Shown here piece by piece: positions 1 to 11,600 of a DNA stretch of 64,000 bases. A program made the position numbers and the translations under genes. The DNA is from Vandiemenella viatica (taxonomy: Eukaryota > Arthropoda > Insecta > Orthoptera > Morabidae), in assembly GCA_031002005.1 (NCBI GenBank), contig CM061919.1:172901121-172965120 (forward strand), in the 5' to 3' direction. The stretch's first letter is position 1. Each line of letters opens with the position of its first letter. The notes under the pieces are model-generated. The model was not told where the DNA came from. It saw nothing but the letters and a program-made list of their open reading frames with translations, and ran no database searches.

Positions 1-462
1 CATAAGATAAGTTTTTTTTGTATATTTTCAGGCAGTCGTTCAGCAAAATTCTAACATCTTAATTTACTATATTTTTTTGCGAATTGGAAATATGACCCCC
101 ATCATCAAGCCCTCCAGTATTTTACTTTCTTTCAAACTGCCTGTATAACTATACAACCATTTCCACTGGCAGTGCCCCTATCTCTGGCGATTTCTTATTT
201 GTTAGTTCTTTAATATCATTTCTAATGCCTGTAAGAAAAATTCTTTCAATTTCTAAAGCTGATGTTTCAATCCTGTTCTTTGATACCTTATTCGCTCCTT
301 GGATTTCCACCATATAAATAGGATATCACTAAATATAAGAAATGCTTTTTTTTTTCTATTTTCCACTGTTCCCTATATTTCTAAATTTTAACCAAGGAAC
401 TAAATTTAGCCAACAGTGAAAATTGTATTTTAAAAAGCAACCAACAAGTTCTACAATTTTAC
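1..462 (-). other. Intron sequence of glutamate dehydrogenase
   Basis: AT-rich sequence downstream (in gene sense) of the exon ending at 463. I see no further GDH coding segment and no recognisable repeat, so the next exon lies to the left of the window. Confidence 0.7.
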
Positions 463-650
463 CTGAACAATGAAGGTTTTGCCACCCCAGCCGGGAGTGG
501 TTCCAATCATGCTCATGTAATTTGCTTCCATTATGAAGTTCTCCAAACCGTGGAACACCCCTCTTCCAGTGGCAGAGATTCTACCATGTATTCCTCCCTG
601 GTTGATTGGTTTACCCGTTACACATGCATGAGCATTTATGTCGAGGTGGC
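463..650 (-). CDS. Gdh: Glutamate dehydrogenase (mitochondrial), internal exon, most 3' of three
   Basis: Third of three consecutive GDH exons. GDH catalyses reversible oxidative deamination of glutamate to 2-oxoglutarate in the mitochondrial matrix. Read on the minus strand, the exon begins after a TTTGCAG acceptor (651-653) in phase 1, completing the glycine codon left by exon 1136-1222, and ends in phase 0 at a CAG|GTAAAA donor (461-462). It encodes about 62 residues: the end of the glutamate-binding domain ([29 protein letters not shown]) and the segment leading into the NAD(P)-binding Rossmann domain ([12 protein letters not shown]). The Rossmann glycine motif would start the next exon, beyond the left edge. 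No stop or frame error is present. The family call is secure; the symbol follows insect naming. Confidence 0.97.
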
Positions 651-1052
651 CTGCAAATGAAGGTCAAAATCTTTTCAGTGTTACCAAATTAATTATCACT
701 ACAGACAGCATCCACATCTGTTCTTGGATTTGTTTGTGCTGAAAGGAATTTAGCAATTATGTGTAATTAATAAATGCCAACATCTAAACCAGATTTTTCA
801 GAACAGAAACTTCAGGTGTGTGAAGATTTTTTCAAATAAACTAAATAAAATTACTAACAATACAACTTTTCTTTACTGCGATGTACCAATCCTTAAAGCC
901 ACAAATAAGTGCATTCTTGCATCAAACATCTTTTTCCTATAATATAAACAATAATTGAGATTAAATGCAAAACCTTTTTTGTCCTACATTAAGCTAAAAC
1001 TGGCATGTTACAACGTCAGTTATTGTTTACATTAATGTATTTTATTAAATCA

Positions 1053-1247
<195 letters not shown>

Positions 1248-1303
1248 TTAATATTGTTGTGATGATAGATAATAAAACAAGTGCTTCAGCTGATTGTGTT
1301 TAC

Positions 1304-1504
1304 CAATAAATCCCTTTTTTGCCAGCTCAAGGGTGAATCTCCTGGTGATTTTCTCCAACTCATGTTCGCTGTATTTCTGAGGATTAAGTTTGAGGCCTGC
1401 CTTTCCACCTCCAAATGGTACATCCACACATGCACACTTGAATGTCATCAGTGCAGACAAGGCTTTCACTTCATCTCTCGTCACATCCTCAGAGTAACGG
1501 ATAC
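1304..1504 (-). CDS. Gdh: Glutamate dehydrogenase (mitochondrial), internal exon, most 5' seen
   Basis: A 201-base exon on the minus strand, opened by a TTGCAG acceptor (1505-1510) and closed by a GTAAAC donor (1303 downward), phase 1 at both ends. It encodes 67 residues from [13 protein letters not shown] to ELAKKGFIG. It contains the GLFV dehydrogenase active-site signature [14 protein letters not shown], whose lysine is the catalytic residue in this family. The open frame continues upstream of 1504 (to 1571), but that part is intron: it does not resemble GDH and the acceptor fits exactly where homology starts. The exon encoding the preceding (K)G residues was not found anywhere to the right. 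Confidence 0.97.
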
Positions 1505-2913
1505 CTGCAACATTCACCAGCGATGTATGTTTAGAGCAGTTCCTTTTTGATGTAATCCTTACCCTTTTCAATAAAGATTGGTAGACTTTTATTGTGGCCT
1601 ACAGGAAAAATATGAGGGGAGCATATATTGAAAATTTTCAAACCTTCCAGGACAGGAAATGTAGTGGGGGGGGAAAGTGGAGAGGATGGCTTCAAAGAAA
1701 TATCCTATTTCAAAATAAAATAATTTCATGAAACCAAAAATAGTTAGGCAAAGTATTGCAATTTAATTTGATAGTGATTGAGCACATTCCCCAGTGATAA
1801 TTTCGCTACACATTCATATTCCCCGTTTTTTTTTGTTTTTTTTTTTGCCATTTACAAATTTTAATTTATTCAGTGGTATTTTATTCCAATTCGCAACTCT
1901 TCCTTGACCAAAAAAGAAAATCCTCTCCCTTATTCCTGAAATCAAGTGACATCATGTGGTCATGATCATCTCTTTCATTCCATGCACTGAATACTAACTC
2001 TTCTACAAATATCCATGCAAACTTTATCACCAATATGCAACTTGTACACTCCCCATTCTCTCTTTATTCCCTTGTCTACCAAGAAATCCCAGTCCAGTAA
2101 GTTTATAATATCAGATCAAATTGCATTTTGCTGCAATTTCCACAGTTAAACCAAGCTGCCCTACTTTTCACCTGCTGGCTCCTGTATTTGTTACCAGAAA
2201 TGTGGGCCCCATTCTACAATACCTTACTCAAGCAAAGGTCTGACCTGTGTTTTCTAATCAAATTCCCTCAGTTCTCTAGTATGTCCCCTCCAATAAATGA
2301 AGGCTTCTGAAACCTCTTCGGCAGTTACTCCTAAATGTAAGACCCAAAAGCCACAACTCTGCGAACAGGTTCTGCACTTTGCCACACTTTCATCAAAATA
2401 AACCAACTTCAGGTGTGACGGAAGCAGTTTGTAGGCCAAGTTGTTTTGTGATTAAAGACAAGGTACATCTTCAAATGTGTTTAACCTTAATCTGTGAATT
2501 TTCACTATATAACATGAATGTCCCTCCATCCTCCCACAGTAGTCAGAAATCACATTCATATAGTAGACTATCACTGAATTAAAATTCAAAAGACAGATTT
2601 TACAACTTTTAACAACCATATCGTTAATGTTCAATGAACAGAATAGCTCTCACAGGAATCGGCTTCGGAAACAACTATTTCATCGAATGTGTATGGTATG
2701 CTTCAAAGTTAATCATCATATGATATCAAAATGGTGAGAACGAGTGTCTTGACTTTGATAGGTGCAAGTCTCAAGATTTTCTTTTTACGCAGCAATAATA
2801 CGTATATGGCGACGGTTAATGGACTAACTGCAGAAATTTAACATGAAACAGTTTCCTTTACGCCACCAGAACATGAGGCCTATTGCAGCATCAAACTCAT
2901 TGGTTCCAATTCC
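1505..2913. other. AT-rich non-coding sequence upstream of the GDH exon, probably intron
   Basis: Only short unrelated open frames, no similarity to the preceding GDH residues, and homopolymer runs (poly-T near 1826-1844, a G run near 1664). No gene recognised. Confidence 0.6.
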
Positions 2914-3166
2914 CAGTGCCGGATCTTAAAGGGCGGAGGCAAACCGGGGCACTTGCCTAGTTAGAAGGGCGGCAAATTTATGTCGCGGCGCCTTTTTTAA
3001 AAAAATTCTATCTGCACTACTGCTCCGGGCGGTGTTTCAAACGGGGTCACCACGCTGGTGTTGAAATGGGAGAGGCGACAACAATGAAGGCGGCAAATTA
3101 AATGTTTGAAGGGAGCAGCAATCTCAGTTTTTGCCCCGGCTCGGAAAATTCGTAAATCGGTCACTG
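2914..3166. mobile_element. hAT-like MITE, 253 bp
   Basis: The ends are inverted: CAGTGCCGGATCTTA on the left and, reading inward on the other strand, CAGTGACCGATTTA on the right. Flanks CCAATTCC and CAAATTCT match at 6 of 8 positions, as expected for a decayed 8-bp hAT target duplication. The interior is more GC-rich than its surroundings and non-coding. Confidence 0.6.
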
Positions 3167-3671
3167 CAAATTCTACCAAGTTGGCCAGTTCCAATAAATC
3201 ACACTACATAAAAAAAAATAAAATCACTGCCTTGCTATAAACATAGTTTAGTTCTTCCAAGAGTACAGTTGATAACTACGTAACAGCAATATGCAAGATC
3301 AAAAAGACACGTTAAACGTTTTGATGATGTGTATATTATAATGCATCAAACAGAATGGTACTTGGCCCAAACATTTTCTCAAAGGCTACATTTCTTGGCG
3401 AGTATAGTTAGTTCGCAGCGTCGTGGCACCAAAAATAAAACAATCAAATCCCAGAATACAATTCGAACGAGGTTAACTAGTTCTGTTGCTAGCTGTTAAG
3501 AGGGTTTATTAAGTGGTTTTCTACGAAATGGAAAATAAATCCACTGAACGAGTTCATTGTGGACGTTAACAGTTTTGCTCTTATAAACGTAGGGGGAGGG
3601 GCAAAAGTCACTTTATGCATCAAACACGTAAAAACATTCTTGCATTACAAAAGTGGCTTGCTGTTATCTTG

Positions 3672-3718
<47 letters not shown>

Positions 3719-5518
3719 GATTTATGTTGAGTGTTTCAAATGAACACAGATCTCATATAGGTACCGTGAAAAATGAAACGATAAAAAATGAAACCAATGC
3801 GCCTTAATCACAGAAGTGTTAACAAGGTAGGTATTCGGCAAGCATTGGTAGCTGCTTCACATTGCATCAGGACAAAAATGTTGCAGTGCTAACAGAAAAA
3901 TTAAGTCGATGCAGCATGCAGTTAATTGTTCTGTAAATGTATCAAGATCAGTACTCAATAAAACAATCTAATAAACTACTCCTAACGTAAAAAAAAAAAA
4001 AAAAATATTGAAGTGTTACATCAAAGTAAAAAGGCATCACATGTGGAAGGACTGTACTTAGGACGAAGGCTTCATAACAAGCAGTTTGATTCTTTTAAGC
4101 CGACAAAACGGATGAACTATTAATAAGTGGGTAAAGCACGCAACAAAGAACTTAACTCATATTTTAATCTTAGACAAATCATGGAATTTAATGTGATAAA
4201 TCTTAATTGTATTTTTTTTTTTTTTTTTAAACATTGTACAGAGATATTTAATCCATGATACATTAAAATTGATGCTGTGCGACAGGTTGCGTTAAAGATC
4301 TACCCTGGTCTTTGGAGTTGAAGCTTGAGCTTTAAAAAGATGTCTTGTAAAACGCCTGCAAGCTGTATGGGACTACGGCTTCTTAGAAACAACACGTAAT
4401 GCTTCATGGAAACATGCAATTAATGAAAAGGTAAGTACCGCATAGTATGAACTGCTAAAGAGAGCGTCCGACGGAAGTCAAAAATACGAAAAAAAAAAAA
4501 TCTATGCTTGGGACATCGGCTGCGCCATGGTATCAAATACTAAAACTTATTCTAAGAGAAAGCATTTAAGAATGACAAGATGATCAGAAGGATTGTTCCA
4601 AGAAAATCTCATGCTCACGAGATTTCGCTACGCATAAAAGACAATATTCGAATTACAACTTCCATGCAAGTCTAATTTATTGGCCTCGAACAAAACATGC
4701 GACAATTTCTCATTTTATTCCTTAATGAGAAAAATAACTACCATAATGCCTTGCCGCCCTTGTGAACGATACTTTGTCTCTTGCACTGCCTCTAAGAGTT
4801 GAAAACTTTTATTCCAACATCACGTACTTAGTGTGTTTCCTCTAAGACGTCATTGTTATGCTGAGAAGTAGGCATTTATTTGCCTTCCTAATAAAATTGT
4901 GGCGGGGGGAGGGGGTAATAAGACACGGCGTGGGAAATTTTTTTGATGGAAGGGGGTTGTGGTAAGAAAAACTTACTGTACAACTGAGCCAGATTCAGAA
5001 TTGAGTCCAGATTAATACAATACAAAAACCATCCAGGCTAATAGTAAATGTTTCACACGAACAGCTAGGCAAATTTTAAATAACAGAAATTAAACAGCTC
5101 ATAAATAGAAATAATCATACCCATCACCTCAGGTTAGTTAAAGACTACAACAAAGGCAGAAGATGCGGTCTGTAGAAACTCGACAAGCGGCCAGACAAGT
5201 CAGCTGTAGAATGCACGCTGGATACGGGTGGTTATAGGAACGTAACTAGAATCAGTGCTTTCGTATAAACGACTTATATAGTTCATATGTTACGCTTTTG
5301 AAAACCTTTCTATCGCATTGACTTTAGCAAACGATTTTATGCTGTCAGTGAAAGCTATACAGATTAGAAGATCACTTACCTTTTCCATTGACTGGACGGT
5401 GAAAGTCAGATAAAGATCTTCAGTTTCTAAATTTAGGTTTGGCTTCATCAATTTAGGTCTTCGCTGTGGCTCTTACCCGATTATCTAATACTTATAGCAT
5501 AGCATAATATAGCATATA
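3167..5518. other. Non-coding AT-rich sequence
   Basis: No gene recognised. It contains a 42-base poly-A run (3674-3715), shorter A/T runs near 3990, 4211 and 4490, and a G-rich stretch near 4900. A 23-codon ATG frame ending at a consensus donor on the minus strand (about 5381-5449) is discussed among the rejected items. Confidence 0.6.
3674..3715 (+). repeat. Poly-A tract, 42 bases
   Basis: Uninterrupted A run. It could be the tail of an old retroelement, but no recognisable body precedes it. Its length may be unreliable in the assembly. Confidence 0.9.
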
Positions 5519-6964
5519 TTAACCCCTTAACCTACGATTTAGATTCGAAGATGTTGGGCCGAAATTGTATACAAGCTCGCGCAGCGTTCGGGACATTCGC
5601 ACGAATTGTGTAACACGCTAATCCGGGCAATCGTAAACATGACGGGCATCGCCCGATAGCACAGACAAGGCTCGATGTATTTCTATTATCTCTTCGTATC
5701 GTGATCAGTTTCTAGTTGTTCTTGGTCGCATTCGCACGTCGAAATTTACGTTCATAAATTCTAGAGAAGCAACCCCACAAGATGTTCTCTAGAAAAAGAT
5801 TTTCTGATGAAAACAGTGAGAATTGTGCTATTAATTTTGCTAATGAAAGTGACAGTAGTGACGAAATATGTAATTTTCGAAGAAAGTATAGGCGAATAAT
5901 TATTGATGATACATCCGACGACGATCAACTAAAAGAGTCCTGGAAAGAAATAAGAAATAGTCCAAAAATCTGGGACTATACGATGACTCCTGGCATAAGA
6001 GAGGCAGCCTTTTGTCCATTAGGAGGAAGTAGAGGAGAATTTGATATATTTAATTTAATATTTGATGATATATTTTGGAACAATACTGTGACCGAAACGA
6101 ATCAGTATGCAGATCAAATACGAGAAAATCCACATACAACATGAAAAATTGACGAGACTTTGTTTCCTGTAGATTCTACCGAAATTAAAAGATATCTCGC
6201 ATTGACCATAATAATGTCACAGGTAAAAAAACCAAGAATCCAAATGAATTGGTCGAAGAGGGCTGTTATCGAAACACCCATATTTAGAAAATCAATGCCT
6301 TTGAACAGATATCTACAAATTACAAGGTTCTTGCATTTCTCAAACAATAATCTGGTTGCCAATACAGATAAATTGAACAAGATCAGACCTGTGATTAATT
6401 TTTTGAACAAAAAATTTAAAGAAATGTATATAATGAAAAAAGACATTTCTATTGATGACTCTCTTATGAAATTCAAGGGGCGTCTATCTTATAAGCAATT
6501 CAACTCATCCAAAAGGGCAAGGTTTGGCGTTAAATTTTATAAATTATGTGAGTCCGATTCCGGCTATTGTTATGAATTTAAAATATATACCGGCCACGAT
6601 AAAATAAACTGTGAAGATAGCGCTTCAGAAAGTGTTGTCAAAGAGCTTTCTGAGTCAGTGTTGCACAGGGGTCACACGTTGTACATAGACAATTGGCATT
6701 CTTCCCCAAAATTATTTATGACATTATCATATAAAACAAATGTAATTGGCACAGTAAGTTCGAATAGGAAGAACATGCCAAAAGATTTGTGCAGTGTAAA
6801 ATTAACAACGGGGCGAATACGCAATAAGAAGCTGCAACCGAATACTCGCTATAAAATGGAAAGACAAGCGAGATGTTTATATGCTATCGACAAAACATGA
6901 ACCAGTCGAAATGACTTCACAAGGATCCAAGGGCACTCTAAAACCAAATTGTATTGCAGAGTAT
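5519..6964 (+). mobile_element. piggyBac-like DNA transposon, left part; truncated by an LTR element
   Basis: A TTAA (5519-5522), the obligatory piggyBac target, is followed directly by CCCCTTAACCTACG, a plausible start of the terminal inverted repeat. About 260 bases of leader precede the transposase frame. The element is interrupted at 6965 by the Ty3/gypsy LTR. Its remaining transposase, right terminus and second TTAA are not found on the far side of the LTR element, where satellite DNA begins instead. Confidence 0.75.
5782..6964 (+). pseudogene. piggyBac transposase, broken
   Basis: A DDE_Tnp_1_7 (piggyBac) transposase relic. It has an acidic N-terminus from the ATG at 5782, an in-frame TGA at 6142-6144, then the same frame continues as DETLFPVDSTEIKRYLALTI. 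Two of the three catalytic aspartates of the family are visible, in DISIDDSLMKFKGRL (about 6442) and LYIDNWHSSPKLF (about 6680). Near 6845-6880 the frame shifts forward by one and the protein continues as MLSTKHEPVEM to KPNCIAEYC, where the LTR is inserted. The segment with the third aspartate and the C-terminal zinc-binding domain is missing. Intact family members are about 550-600 residues; about 390 remain. Confidence 0.85.
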
Positions 6965-6991
6965 TGCCGCATGAACGCCAGTGTACCGTCT

Positions 6992-7063
6992 GCCAGCATG
7001 GCGCAGTGGGTAGCGTCACGAATTGCGGTACCGAAGGTCGCCGGTTCAATCCCGCCCACTGAC
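6992..7063 (+). promoter_or_regulatory. tRNA-like segment with Pol III A and B boxes inside the 5' LTR
   Basis: TGGCGCAGTGGGTAGCG fits an A box. The D-stem GCGC/GCGT pairs around an AGTGGGTA loop. GGTTCAATCCC fits a B box, with a T-arm stem pairing at 4 of 5 positions. The acceptor ends pair at only about 4 of 7, and the anticodon arm is poor, so this is tRNA-derived rather than a working tRNA gene. The copy in the 3' LTR is at 12368-12439. The part around GGTACCGAAGGTCGCCGG is shared with the SINE head at 31965-32042. Confidence 0.6.
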
Positions 7064-7185
7064 AAAAATTATTTAATTCTGTTTATTATTTCCAGAAGAT
7101 TCTACATGTTTCCTAAGGTCACTTGTAACTTCTACACATTTCATTTGTTAACTACTCTTGTAATCTCTAGTACGTTCTATCTGTG

Positions 7186-7194
7186 TATAAATAG
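7186..7194 (+). promoter_or_regulatory. LTR TATA box
   Basis: TATAAATAG, followed 31 bases later by CAGTCAGT, which resembles the arthropod initiator. AATAAA at 7247-7252 then gives a short R region. Together these read as a normal Pol II LTR promoter and polyadenylation site. Confidence 0.7.
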
Positions 7195-7333
7195 AAGAGC
7201 ATTCTGCCCAAGAGGCAGTCAGTGCTGCGTGTATGTTTGAGTTCTCAATAAACCTGTTCTCAGTTTAAGTGCTGTGTTCATTGACAAGTAACCTTCGAAT
7301 TCACACCTGCCCCGGTTGCAACGCGACATAGTT

Positions 7334-7349
7334 TGGTGGAGGCGCCGGG
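7334..7349 (+). promoter_or_regulatory. Candidate primer-binding site
   Basis: TGGTGGAGGCGCCGGG begins five bases after the 5' LTR. It is complementary to a tRNA 3' end of the form ...CCTCCACCA. I cannot assign the tRNA species by eye. Confidence 0.5.
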
Positions 7350-7482
7350 TACCCTGTGCAACAGCTGCATCATCGTGGCTCCGATTAGGCAACGTAAAAG
7401 TCGCCGCCTACACGGACTGGAACCGGACTACAAAGGATATACTCAGTACGTCCTTCCGAAAGTCCGCGTCATTAGGAAACCC

Positions 7483-8687
7483 ATGGCGGCAAGCCAGCTG
7501 CACATTCGACACCCATCGGTGTTCTCTGGAGACGCTGGACAGGACCCTAACAAATGGCTAAAAGGGTTCGACCGAGTCGCCAAGTACAACAGGTGGGATC
7601 ATACCATGTGCTTGGCAAATGTTTATTTCTATCTGGACGGAACCGCCCAGCAGTGGTTCGAGAACAACGAAGATAAACTGAATAACTGGGAAATGTTCCA
7701 GACGGAACTTAAGAAAACGTTTGGGGACCACCAGCGACAAATCCGCTCGGCGGAAGAACAACTGAAGAACCGGGCCCAACAACATGGGGAGCCGACGCAA
7801 TCTTACATACAGGATGTTTTGGCCCTATGCAACGTAGTCAACCCGAATATGACTGAAGCCGACAAAATCACGCACCTAATGAAAGGTATTGCAGAAGACA
7901 TGTACCAAGCTCTTCTGATAAAAGACGTCGCTACGACGGAAGAGTTCATCAAGTGGTGCCAGCGGATTGAGGAGATGCAACAAAGGAGGGTTGGGCGAAA
8001 GAAGTATGACAGACTTCCCAACGTAGTCCCTATGGCAGTTGTGGAAGACCAGCACGACTTTGCGTCTCTCATACGACAAATTGTGAGAGAAGAATTACAA
8101 CAGTTCATGGCAGCTGGGACTCTTGAACCGAGTGAGCATCAGATCATGGCCATGAATGTAAGCCCAGTGGGTCATGAAGGAGCCGACGCGGCGGAAAAAG
8201 AGGTATTTCAGACAATAGCTCCTGTCTGCCGAGCCAATCGCACTCGACGTGAAGAATGGCCTCGCCCTGATATGACGTATGCTGCAGCTGCCAAACGGCA
8301 GCCTAGGAACCGGCCGACACGGCCACAACCAAATCCTCCGGCACCTATGACGTCCCGCAGACGAACGGACGTCTGGAGGACAGAAGACAACGCGCCAGTA
8401 TGTTTCCACTGTGGGCGCCTGGACATGTCGTACGATACTGCAGAGAGAGAAGACGAGTATTTGACGATTATTTTGCCGCAAGACGTCCGCCATCAGAACA
8501 GTTCTACCCCAGGCAGCCACCCGCTGACGAGTTCGGTCGACCTACGGGAAGAAGCCCATCGCCGTACCCTAGACGAGGTCGATCCCCGACGCGCCGCTGC
8601 CGTTCATCGTCGCCGGACAGAGCTACCAGCCGCTCCCCTAGCCGCCGCACGCAGGAAACTAAGCAAGGCGACCATCTACGGAGGTGA
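7483..8687 (+). pseudogene. Ty3/gypsy gag, one-base frame break at the zinc knuckle
   Basis: Start chosen at the ATG at 7483 (MAASQLHIRHPSVFSGD); the frame is open from 7333, but the earlier part looks like leader. Retrotrans_gag capsid homology runs through NKWLKGFDRVAKYN, YLDGTAQQWFENN and GEPTQSYIQDVLALCNVVNP. A CCHC zinc knuckle starts as VCFHCGR at about 8398 and continues in the next frame as GHVVRYC, so one base is missing in the C run near 8411. After the knuckle the protein is rich in R, S and P and stops at TGA 8685-8687. Upstream and downstream of the break only the shifted reading makes a normal gag. Confidence 0.88.
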
Positions 8688-11600
8688 GGCCGCCGCAGAT
8701 GAAAATCCTCCATGGATGACAGTCACTAAGATGTCGGGAAATCTCATCAACGTTATAATCGACGGCCAACCTGTCCGGGCGCTGGTTGATTCAGGAGCTT
8801 CTTTCTCCGTATTGTCGGACAATTATCGTCGCACACTAAAGAAGACAATGTTCCGTGATACGGGGGCAACTGTGCTAAAGGTCGCAAATGGAAAGTACGT
8901 CCAGCCAGCTGGAGCTTGTGTCGCGAGAATAACCATCAACAACAGGACCCAGCCAGTTGAATTTGTCATTTTAACAGAATGTAGTCATAATGTCATCCTT
9001 GGATGGGACTTCCTTAAGGCATCCCAAGCTGTCATTGACTGTGGAACATCTGAGCTGCAAATTGAAGAAGTCGTTGCGACGGGTACACGTAACACAGAAT
9101 CTTCTGGGAAGTTATTCGCCGTTGACAACGTGACAATCCCGCCGTTCGCAATGAGAAGAGTCCCAGTCAAAAACACGGACGACCGCAACCTTGAAGTGCT
9201 TGTCGATAGTAGAAAGTTTATTAGGCTCACGAAAGAAATCTACATACCAGCGGCTATCATAAGCATTATCGGTGGTCGAGGAGACATTGGATCACCAACT
9301 GTCACGAGCAGTCACAAATTATCCCCAAGGGAATGTGCATAGGGACAGCTGAACCAGTCCAGGAGGGCGAGCTCAACGTCATTAACGAAGATCCATGCTC
9401 TGTTACTAGTACCGACAACACGCTGGAGGAAACAACTATGGAACTGCCAATAGGGTCCGGCCTGACCAAGGAACAACACCACCGGGTGTTAGCTATACTA
9501 CGCCAATTCTCTGGTGTATTCACACCCCAGCAAATAAAAGGTCAGACGAAACGGCCCACGATAAAGCATCGTATCAATACTGGGGATCATCCGCCCATTA
9601 GCCAGCGCTCGTACCGATTGTCACCAGTCGAAAGGCGAATAATTCGAGAGGAAGTGGAGAAGATGTTGCATAATGACATTATTCAACCTTCGGAGAGTCC
9701 TTGGTCATCTCCGGTGGTCCTCGTAAAGAAGAAGGATGGTACGTGGCGATTCTGTGTCGACTATCGGCGGCTGAACAAAATCACAAAGAAAGATGTCTAC
9801 CCACTGCCGCGCATCGACGACGCCTTAGACTGCTTGAAAGGAGCTACATACTTCTCAACCATGGACATGCAGACAGGCTACTGGCAAATCGAGGTTGACG
9901 AAGCTGACAGAGAAAAGACGGCTTTTATTACACCTGATGGCCTCTATGAATTCAAAGTAATGCCATTCGGATTATGCAACGCTCCGGCCACATTCGAACG
10001 CATGATGGACAACTTACTTCGACACCTTAAGTGGACGACGTGTCTTTGTTATTTAGATGACATTGTTGTTTTCTCGAAAACATTTGAAGAACATCTGAGT
10101 CGCCTGTCAACGGTGCTGAAGTGTGTTCAGACTGCAGGACTCCGCCTCAATCCGAAGAAGTGCCTCTTCGTCGCCAGAGAGAAAAATCCTGGGGCACCTG
10201 GTCAACGGAGATGGCGTCCGCGCTGATCCAGATAAAGTAAGGGCAGTCATGGAATTTCCAACTCCTCAGCACATTCGTGATGTGAGAAGCTTTCTTGGGC
10301 TGTGCTCATACTTCCGGCGTTTCATAAAAGGATTCTGTAACATGGCACGTCCACTGCAAGAACTTTTGCAGGGAGACGCCAAGTTTTACTGGGATGAAAC
10401 TAAAGAAAGATCTTTCCAGGCACTTAAGGAGGCTCTAACTTCCGCACCAGTTCTAGCCTTATACGACGAGAATGCAGAAACTGAACTTCACACTGACGCC
10501 AGCGGTTATGGGATCGGTGCAGTGCTTGTGCAAATTCAGGAAGGTGCTGAGAAGGTGATAGCCTATGCATCAAGAGTATTCTCTAAGCCCGAGATAAACT
10601 ACTCTACAACCGAGAAAGAATGCCTCGCAGTTGTCTGGGCTATCAACAAGTTTCGTCCGTATTTATTCGGCAAACCTTTCACCGTCGTAACAGACCACCA
10701 TTCTTTATGTTGGCTAACCAGCTTGAAGGATCCATCAGGTCGACTAGCAAGATGGGCACTTAGACTTCAAGAGTACGACGTCACGGTGGTATTCAAAAAC
10801 GGACGCAAACACAAGGATGCCGACAGCCTTTCAAGGAATCCTTTAATAGAACACAACAGCATGAATGGAATTTCAGCCCTCGCTGAATTAGGTGACGTTG
10901 CAGCTGAACAGAGGGAAGATTCAGAGTTATTAAGAACCATAGACGCCTTGGAGAAAGGAGAACCGGCCAAAGGAGGGTTTCAATTGATAGATGGGACATT
11001 GTATAAGAACAACTACGATCCACTAGGCCCCAAGTGGCTTCTGGTCGTTCCAGCTCATCTCCAGCCAGCTATTCTCAAGTATTTCCACGACGCTCCAATA
11101 TCCGGTCATCTGGGATTTGTGAAGACCCTGGACCGAATCAGACGCAGGTATTACTGGAAGGGTCTCTACCGATCTGTCAAGCATTATGTGAGTCACTGTA
11201 AAGAGTGCCAGCGACGGAAACATGTGCCGCAATTACCTCCAGGTCATCTAGTACCAATTCCACCTGCAGCAGTTCCATTCCACCGAATTGGGATCGACCT
11301 TTTGGGGAGGTTCCCGAAGTCGACAACCGGTAACCGATGGATAATAGTCTGCACCGACTACCTCACGCGCTACGCTGTCACCAAACCTGTGCCGACTGCA
11401 GAAGCTCCAGAGGTTGCAAAATTTCTAGTAGAAGACATTATTTTGAAGCATGGAGCACCACGTGTGATGATATCCGATCGTGGAAAGGTATTCCAGTCAA
11501 GACTAGTATCAGAGGTCATGTCAAGATGCGACGTTGTCCACAGGATGACAACTGCATACCACCCTCAGACAAACGGTCTCACAGAACGCTTCAACAAGAC

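Larger units (their letters stand above)
6965..7328 (+). repeat. 5' LTR of Ty3/gypsy element (364 bp)
   Basis: Starts TGCCGCATGAACGCC and ends AACGCGACA (5'-TG...CA-3'). It repeats almost exactly at 12341-12705; I see one T/C difference in the tRNA-like part and two or three near the end. It contains a tRNA-like segment (6992-7063), a TATA box (7186-7194) and a poly-A signal AATAAA (7247-7252). Confidence 0.96.

Noticed and set aside
5381..5449. Minus-strand ATG frame of 23 codons ending at a perfect AAG|GTAAGT donor.
   Set aside because: No similarity to the GDH N-terminus or any protein I recognise, and no partner exon seen. A consensus donor after a short frame is expected by chance in a window this size.
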